Assembly: GCA_015680685.1 (NCBI GenBank) | Contig: MNCI01004725.1 | Location: 1 to 64,000, forward strand | Reading direction: 5' to 3' | DNA: 64,000 nt | DNA from: Gnetum montanum | Lineage: Eukaryota > Streptophyta > Gnetopsida > Gnetales > Gnetaceae | Shown: positions 57,199-64,000 of the stretch, in pieces | Position numbering within the stretch: position 1 is the stretch's first letter | Layout of the letters: each line of letters begins with the position of its first letter | Made by a program: the position numbers and the translations under genes | Notes under the pieces: model-generated | The model's database searches: none | Seen by the model: the letters and a program-made list of their open reading frames with translations, nothing else | What the model was told of the DNA's origin: nothing

Positions 57199-57349
57199 TA
57201 GCAGTAGGATACTTTAAAAGAACTTAAAAATAACATAACAATGCCTTAAGCATGACTCAAACTAGCAAACTCTTTTCCTCAAATCCTTGTTAGAAAATGA
57301 GCTAACCAATTAAGCCACCTCTCATTGGCTCATTTTCCTCCAATATAAG

Positions 57350-57485
57350 GGGGTGTCGAAACCAAAACCTTTTTTTAACAATATTTACTCCCAAAGACAT
57401 ATAGTCAATCTATCACTTTATAACTTAGAATTGCTCACTAAACTTAAATTTAGAAGTTGGACCTTCTAAATCAAAAGTCCTTTTC
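57350..57485 (-). mobile_element. tRNA-derived SINE family 1, diverged copy
   Basis: It shares GACATATAGTCAA, CACTTTATAACTTA and CTTCTAAATCAA with 57067-57198, and GGGGGTGTCGAAACC with the 32886 copy. Confidence 0.45.
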
Positions 57486-57599
57486 CTTCAACATGGATTA
57501 ATTAACATGTATAAAAAATATCTCTTTTAACTATTCTTGAATATTAAGGCATTTTAATCATTCTAATCTACACCCTTATTAATGAGTAATAGAATATTG

Positions 57600-59190
57600 C
57601 AATACTCAACCATACAAATCACAAATGTTCACGTTCAACCATATCGTAATTCATGGATGGACAATGTAAGTCTACTAGTGCTTTAACAATAAGTTCATGA
57701 TCATTGTCTTCCCACTTAGAGTTAGCAAGTTGCAAAATGCATAGTTTAACTCTTAGTGAGGTAAATGATAAAATGATATTAGTTGGCTTTAAGTATGCTA
57801 AGTGTAGACATGGTGAAAATGGATATAATTTCTTATTTTTAAGTACAATGAAAATGTAAAGTTATTCTCTTATGACGATTAAGTATCCATTCCTAGTTTT
57901 CTATACACATCTTGGGTTGATGTAACTGTTTATGGGATTACCAAGTAACTTTACTATTGAGTGAATCAAGTAAAGTCACTACTAAGTTATCAAACAATTA
58001 CACTTTACACTTGAAACTAGTTGTACTCATTCTACCTTACTAATGAACATGGGCATAATAAATGAATTAAGGAATGTAAATGACTTAGTAAAAAAAATAT
58101 TATCATAAGATACAAAAACACATAAACATCATCATCACATATATAAGAGTAGAGAGAGTTTTAGACAATTATAAATAGTCCATACTACTATACATGGAAA
58201 TATATATTAACCAATCCTTGAAGATTTTTCCCTCCTCTAGTCTCTTTCTCTCCGTGCTCGTCTATTCTCCTATGACTTTCACCTGTAATTAAATAAAGTT
58301 AGTATAAACTAAGTGGAAAGCCTTTACACTTCCTTGCTAGATGGTCAACAAGTGTTGCATTAGATGAGAGGAGTGCGGTACAAGGCAACCTACATCAACT
58401 GTTAGTCTTGTGCATGCTAAGAGTAACACATGTACACACACAATATAACACATAACACTAGCATAATCATTACCAAAGAGGATAGATGGCTATCATAGAA
58501 TCACAAATAAAGCTAGGGTCTGACATAATCTATCATATGTTTGTTACACCACATCACATGTAAAACAGTCCATGACCCACACAATCATAATCCAAGCATA
58601 ACATATATTATCAACACAATGACACACAAACCAATACTATCATATATATAGCCCATGTGGTTGCTAACATATCCACACTTAGTGTAGCATGTGAAATGTT
58701 GCCATGAGTACGTATAAACAACAATTTCCTACAAGTCTTTTATTAGTCTTTTATTTATCCAACCTGTGTGATGAGTGGTGAGGTACCCCTACGTCCAACC
58801 ATACGAATCACAAAGTGTTCATTAACAATCTAGTTGAATTTCGTGGACTTTATCATTTCCAATGCACTAGTCCTTTAGAAAGTGAATCTAGCTTTAAGGT
58901 CAATCATTGTCTTCCCAATTACACTTGTGATGTTCGTTGGTATGGTTAAGTGTAATTGAGGCATCTAATTTTTATCATTTTATGCTTTATAGTTTGGTGC
59001 TCAAAATGTAGATAAAAGGAATTTCATTAACTAATCTAAATTAATTAATTAACTAGCATTTAACTAATCCTAACATAAGCATCCATTCCTACTTTCCGTA
59101 CATGTCCTGAACCCATGTATCCATTGCTGGGCAACCAAGCACTATGCTACTGGGAGTACCAAGCAATAACGCTGCTAGGATTACCAAGCA
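57600..59190. repeat. Diverged direct repeat about 1.19 kb apart
   Basis: AACCATACAAATCACAAATG at 57608 recurs as AACCATACGAATCACAAAGTG at 58797. Further matches follow in order (GTCTACTAGTGC/GCACTAGTCC, CATTGTCTTCCCA, CATTCCTAGTTTTC/CATTCCTACTTTCC, GGGATTACCAAG). They could be two LTRs or a tandem pair. Three short units with TACCAAGCAA lie at 59130-59190. Confidence 0.5.
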
Positions 59191-59579
59191 AATACGTGTT
59201 ATGCTTGAAGCAATCATACTTATGTATTTAATCTATCTAGCTTAATTACTTCATTAACTCAATTGCTAGAAAATATTTGTAAAACAACTAAAAACATTTA
59301 ACAAATAACTAAAAACATTGAATGCATAAATGAAATAGCTCATCTAACCAAAGTGCTACAAGGTTTATTAGAAAGCTTGTCTTTATTGCTGCACACACTA
59401 TCATGCTTTGGTACAACAATGCTCAAATAAAGATCTGTACACTCAATGACTCCTACTATGAGCACTTGGAGGAAAAAATTCTAACTTTCAAATGGAAAAA
59501 ATGCAAGAGCTCCATTACAACTACAATTTACTTATGTCATAAATGCAACTGCAAGTGCATATTTATAGCTAACACATGG

Positions 59580-59690
59580 CACTATGTCGACGGGGCCTTG
59601 TCGATGCATGGTAAGATGCGTCAACTAGGCTTCATCAATGAGGCCTAGTTGACGAGGTTGTGTTGACACAACCAACTTAACGTGACTCAT
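59580..59690. repeat. GACGAGGC-type palindromic motif cluster (left)
   Basis: Words GTCGACGGGGCCTTGTCGAT, GTCAACTAGGCTTCATCAAT, GAGGCCTAGTTGACGAGG occur within 110 bp. Each resembles or inverts the next. A similar cluster lies on the other side of the decayed ORF at 63238-63320. Confidence 0.6.
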
Positions 59691-59899
59691 CATACCCCCA
59701 CGAATGAATGAAAACTCATCCTCGAGTTTTGTTACAAAATTGAAAAGGTATGGGATTATTGACTAACTTTTCTTCACACAAAACAAACTGACTGACTTGA
59801 CAAAAAATGGAGTGTACAAATCAACACATTATAAAAAATGAAGGTGTTCAGGACACAAAATTGAACACCATGATTCAACTCTTCAAAATTGGACAACAC

Positions 59900-62760
59900 A
59901 TTCCTTGATGGTGTGAAGCTTGTTGGAGAAGATCAAACGGTCTCAAGTGGTGGTGGTTCCTGAGGCTCCAAGGGACCTTCATCGGCTTCATGCACTAGTG
60001 GTGGTTGAGGTGGCTATGGTTGTCTTGTTGTTGCTACGACTTCAAGCGAGAGGCAGAAAGCATCTAGCAGTGCTTTCATTTTCTCCTTCTTACTCCTAGG
60101 ATCATGCATCGTCCATGCAACTTCCCCAATGTGGGTTGGAACAAGCACATTCCAAGGACACAAGGTTGCTAAAAATAGCTCCTTTACATTGACAAACTAG
60201 GTAGTGAACTATTTGCATTCAATGTTGAATGTCCTGATTGTGTCCTTTAGCTCCTAGTAGTCATTTATTCGTTTGGCTAGGTTTTTAGTGATAGATCATT
60301 GATCTCTAAATCACCCTATGAGAACATCAAGTTTAGCGTTAGTAGTCTCAAGCTTTTGCTTGGTGTCCTTGTGGTGTTTGAACTCAGCCTTGTATAGCAG
60401 ATACAAGCTAGTTTCTTATTTCTCCAATTTTGATTGTGGCCAGCCGACAGTTAGCATTGCCAAGTTTGCATAATAGAGATTGGCCAACTCCATGTACTCT
60501 ATCATCTCCTCAATTTACAACTCCTTTAAGCAGATCTTCACTTTATTGTAGGCGTTGATCCCGTTAATGATGGGTTGCCACATCTCTTTTCCTTATTAGA
60601 GTTGTTGGAGGGCTTCATTTAGTTTCACCTTTGCCATTTGGATTTGTTTTTCATTCACTTCCTTTTGCAAACCAACCTAGTCCCTATAGTAATTTTTCAC
60701 TTTCTTAAATTTGAGTGCTTCATTCTTCCAGGCAGTGATCTCGATGGTAAACTTTTGATGCAAGGTGCATACCTCCTCCATTGACATATTATAGTTTTTT
60801 GCAACCAATTTTCTTAGTTCAGTGTTTACCTTGCCAAGCTACTCCTACTATTGGTGAATGAATTCTTGCATTTGATCTTTCTGCGCATCAACATTTCACA
60901 GGTGATGATTTTGCGCAATCAATGCTTTATTCTCTTGGCACATCTAATTCAAGTCCTTTTTAATTAAGTACTCTTTGGCTTCAGCTACAGACTGTTTAAA
61001 GATGGCCATCATTGCCTCCTCCTCAACCTTCGAAAATCATTCCTAAAGTTGTTTGATAGCTTTATCTCTTGTTACTGTTGGGCTGAGGATTGCTTATTTT
61101 GCAAGTCAGGCACGAAGTTTGAAAACCTTTGTAGCCAAGCATTGATTTTGCTCTTGGGCCATTTCTAGTTGCCCCTTCAAAATAATACATTTGCCCCTTG
61201 CATTCAATAGCTCTGACTAGGTTGCGGTGATGTTCTCCAGAAGATCAAAGATGCCCAAAGTTAGTTGCCTAGTTCCTACTAGTCGTTCCAACAACTGTTC
61301 ATACTAGGCTGTGTTCAATTTTTTGCTGATTGTGCTTGTGGATGTCTACACATCTTGAAGTGCAAATATGTTTAGTACAGACACCACGGGTGTATTTAAT
61401 GCTTCTGCTACATGGTCAGCAACCACTTCTGCCACTATCTCTTGCCCTTGGTGTTGCATCACCAAGACAGTTGCCTCTTCACCTTCCTCCAACCACACTG
61501 AGAAAGTGGCAGCATTCCTAAAGATTTCTAGGAATAGATGATGTGTTGCTAGTAACACCGTCACCTATCAAGCATTGGGAGCTAACCTCGAAGGCAGCTA
61601 CATTCTTTGGGTAGAGAAAATGGGAGCATCCCTTTCCATTTGGCTAACTATTCAGGTTACTCATTGCTAGTTAGTACATAGATGGATTTGTTCCACTCAT
61701 TCCTACTTGTTGCTTTTATTCACTCAAGAGCCATTCTCAAATTTGACGTAGACACTTAAGGACTGTACAAGCCTCTAGTGTTGTTTCTTGAGTGGATGGT
61801 GGTGGTAGCAGCTCCTCTTATTGAGTTGTCGTTGGCATTTTATCCTTCATGATTTCTACCCATGAGGCTAAGGAAGCATGCCTGAGAGTGTCATTACCCT
61901 TTTGCAAAGTTTTTTGATGAGGCACAGAAAGGGCAAGGTTTTCCTTCCATGTTCATTTTCTTTGAAACATTTCTCAATCTCCAAGTATAGTAGTTATGGA
62001 AGGTTAATAAGGAACTTTCTACTTAGAGTGGTGCATGCTCGGGCGGAGAAAGTAGTCACCTTACTTGGCCTCACTGTTGGATTGAGGTGATAGGCTACAA
62101 TGTTCAAATAAATCTACTTCGCTATTGTGAGTGCACCATACTCCTTACGATTGACCCCGTAGCATCATTCGGTCCACTCCCTCTTGGCCTCAGGATCACC
62201 TTTTGTAGATAATTTGGCTAGCTATGTTCCTATGTCAGGTAACCCAAGTGCTTGTGCAATAGCTTCTATCGAATAGGACACTTGAATGTCCTTGATCTTG
62301 ACAATGGACCCTAGCCTTTAGCTACTCTAGAAGAGATAGGTCTCTTCCATGTACCATCCCCCATTAGACACGATGACTAGCCACATGGGAGATGTTTGCA
62401 GTTGTGTCTTGACATCCTCTGGAGCTTTCTTCAAAAATGGCCCAAAGTTGATCTCTTGAAGAATCGATCTTTGAATGTCTCGAGATTGAATGATGTTTAG
62501 GCAAGCTTGAGTCAAAGTGACCTTAAGCCTTGGCATGGGTCTAGGCACTTATCCTCTTTATGATTATTTGGTTGGCACTTCTTTCTCTGGAATCTGTTGG
62601 ACAAATTCCACTTTGGGCTCTTCTTGAAGAGGTCTCGTTACATGGGTCACCTCTAGTAATTCTTGGCCTTGTTCTTACTGGCCCCTTCTAGCTTTGGGTT
62701 ATTTCTCTTGAGGTTGTGAGGATTCTCCTTTCTGTGGACGTTTTTGTTTGGGTGTCATCT
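59900..62760 (-). pseudogene. Decayed long coiled-coil ORF of unknown family
   Basis: The reverse complement starts MTPKQKRPQKGESSQPQE near 62757. It passes QEINFGPFLKKAPEDVKTQL, QTSPMWLVIVSNGGWYMEET and a region rich in stops. It then becomes long, charged and helical (MSMEEVCTLHQKFTIEITAW, YNKVKICLKEL, KAEFKHHKDTKQKLETTNAK), ending in a Pro-rich tail near 59930. A basic N-terminus, a globular block and a long coiled coil suggest a transposon structural protein, but no family was recognised. Confidence 0.45.
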
Positions 62761-63237
62761 GTAATCACAATAAGATCATGGATTAGCAATCATTATGTAA
62801 CCTTAAAATAATTGGGATACCTTATTTCTTCAAGGATTATTACACTTGGCTAAGTTGTGAGTATGGTTGATTTAATTAATCTAATTATCATTTATTTTAT
62901 GTGTTATTACAAATAATTCATCCCAGAGGTTGTTAGAGGGATTAACCCTTGAAAAAGTTGATGTTTATATGTGGTTAATGTTAGTAACCCTTGGGGGAGT
63001 TAGAAAAATTTACAACAATTTTCATCGGAAACCTTAAGGTTTGTGATCCACATAATAATGATTTTACCTTTGGTAAGTGTAGGATTGAAAAATGAAGTGA
63101 TTTGGACAAATGGTTAGGAAGTTATGAGCTTTGGAAGGTTTTGGGCTTTGAAAAATTTCAAAAACTTCCCTTGTGTTATGAGTAAATGAGAAAAAATTCC
63201 TAAGCACTTGGTGGTATATATATAGGATCTAAGCATT

Positions 63238-63325
63238 GCATCGACGAGGCCTAGTCAACAAGGCCTTGTCGATGTGGTCAATTGCATCAACGAGGCCTTA
63301 TCGACGCAATCAATGACCACCGTTG
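63238..63325. repeat. GACGAGGC-type palindromic motif cluster (right)
   Basis: ATCGACGAGGCCTAGTCAAC, AAGGCCTTGTCGATG, ATCAACGAGGCCTTATCGAC repeat in about 90 bp, adjoining a TATATATATAG stretch at about 63212-63223. On the minus strand this is where a promoter of the decayed ORF would be. Confidence 0.6.
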
Positions 63326-64000
63326 ACTTGATCAAACTTTAAAACTACAAGGAATTTTTGGATGAAATTGGGGTCAAATGAAAGCTTGGAAGACTAAGAA
63401 TAGTATAAAAATATGCGAAGAGGGTGTTGAAGCTCATAAATTTTGAAAAAAAAGAGAAAATTTGATTTAGTGGATGAATGAAATGAAAGATTAAGGAGCA
63501 CTGAGTGATTTACTCAATGGAAAATGTGAATGATAGGGTTCTAGTGATGTCAAAGGTAAGGAACCTTAACTAACCAAGCCAAGAGCTATGCAAGTAGGTC
63601 TTGCCCATAGTAGGCTCATGCCCTTTTTGCCCATACGCAACCTTAACTGGAGAGTTTATGGGTCCCATAATCAATCAATGGTCATGAAAAGTGAAAGACC
63701 AACCCAAAAGAATCTACTCAAGTATCCCAACACATTAGACTAAGACATAGAGAATAACATAGAACCTAGTAATGAGGTGAGTTATGGCAGCATGGATGGA
63801 TGATAGAGAAGGTGGAATGGAGTTCCAAATTGAGGTCATAAGAAGTCCTTTATGGAATTTGTGGTTAAAATGACCTAGGAAGTTCCATCCTCAGTCTAGA
63901 CCAAAATCATTTGCTTTTAATGACTTTGCATCACCACTCTAAGACTGATCCACCTACTCAAGACACAAGAATGCTTCTACAAGACAACCATCATTCCACA

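Noticed and set aside
1-64000. CRISPR arrays, bacterial operons, rRNA genes
   Set aside because: None seen. Repeats are dispersed or tandem without regular spacers, and the gene style is that of a plant nucleus.

Overview
The window looks like AT-rich nuclear DNA from a plant with a large, repeat-laden genome. A gymnosperm such as a conifer is my best guess. The reasons are plant-type LINE, Copia, Gypsy and SINE remnants almost everywhere, and two split genes whose small, well-bounded exons lie up to about 15 kb apart. There is no operon-like organisation, and most of the short open frames are transposon debris.

Two host genes can be rebuilt exon by exon, both on the minus strand. (1) An endonuclease V gene: seven consecutive in-phase exons between 30729 and 13607, covering everything but the first few residues and ending in a natural stop. 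Its catalytic GGxDxSF motif reads GGLGISF, so the metal-binding Asp is missing. (2) A gene for a plant protein of the mitochondrial K+/H+-exchange-related (Mit_KHE1) type: four in-phase exons between 54780 and 34941. Its first and last exons were not resolved. One intron of this gene is 14.9 kb.

Region by region. 0-13 kb: Gypsy protease and gag fragments, an LTR with TATA box and tRNA primer site, two antisense LINE RT remnants and an RTE 3' end with a GAT tail. 13.6-30.7 kb: the endonuclease V gene, with introns holding Copia, RTE and L1 remnants and three pieces of an unusual GC-rich LINE. 30.7-34.9 kb: intergenic, with SINE, LINE and Copia scraps. 34.9-54.8 kb: the Mit_KHE1 gene, with two more long copies of the unusual LINE, a nested insertion and an RTE element. 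55-64 kb: SINEs, a diverged 1.2-kb-spaced direct repeat and a decayed coiled-coil ORF flanked by GACGAGGC-type palindromic motifs.

The most interesting item is the GC-rich LINE family (copies at 18495-20929, 44285-47331, 37858-41708, 27232-28456, plus 3' pieces). After an L1-like reverse transcriptase and zf-RVT zinc finger, its protein continues into a conserved domain of about 150 residues, a charged coiled coil, and a C-terminal module that reads as a DnaJ J-domain. That module has the LGIS helix I/II start, an HPD tripeptide and a helix III ending in EEHRNTLD. I know of no described LINE with a J-domain. The assembly is fragmented: single-N joins flanked by duplicated sequence and one 589-N gap must be kept in mind when reading structural claims.
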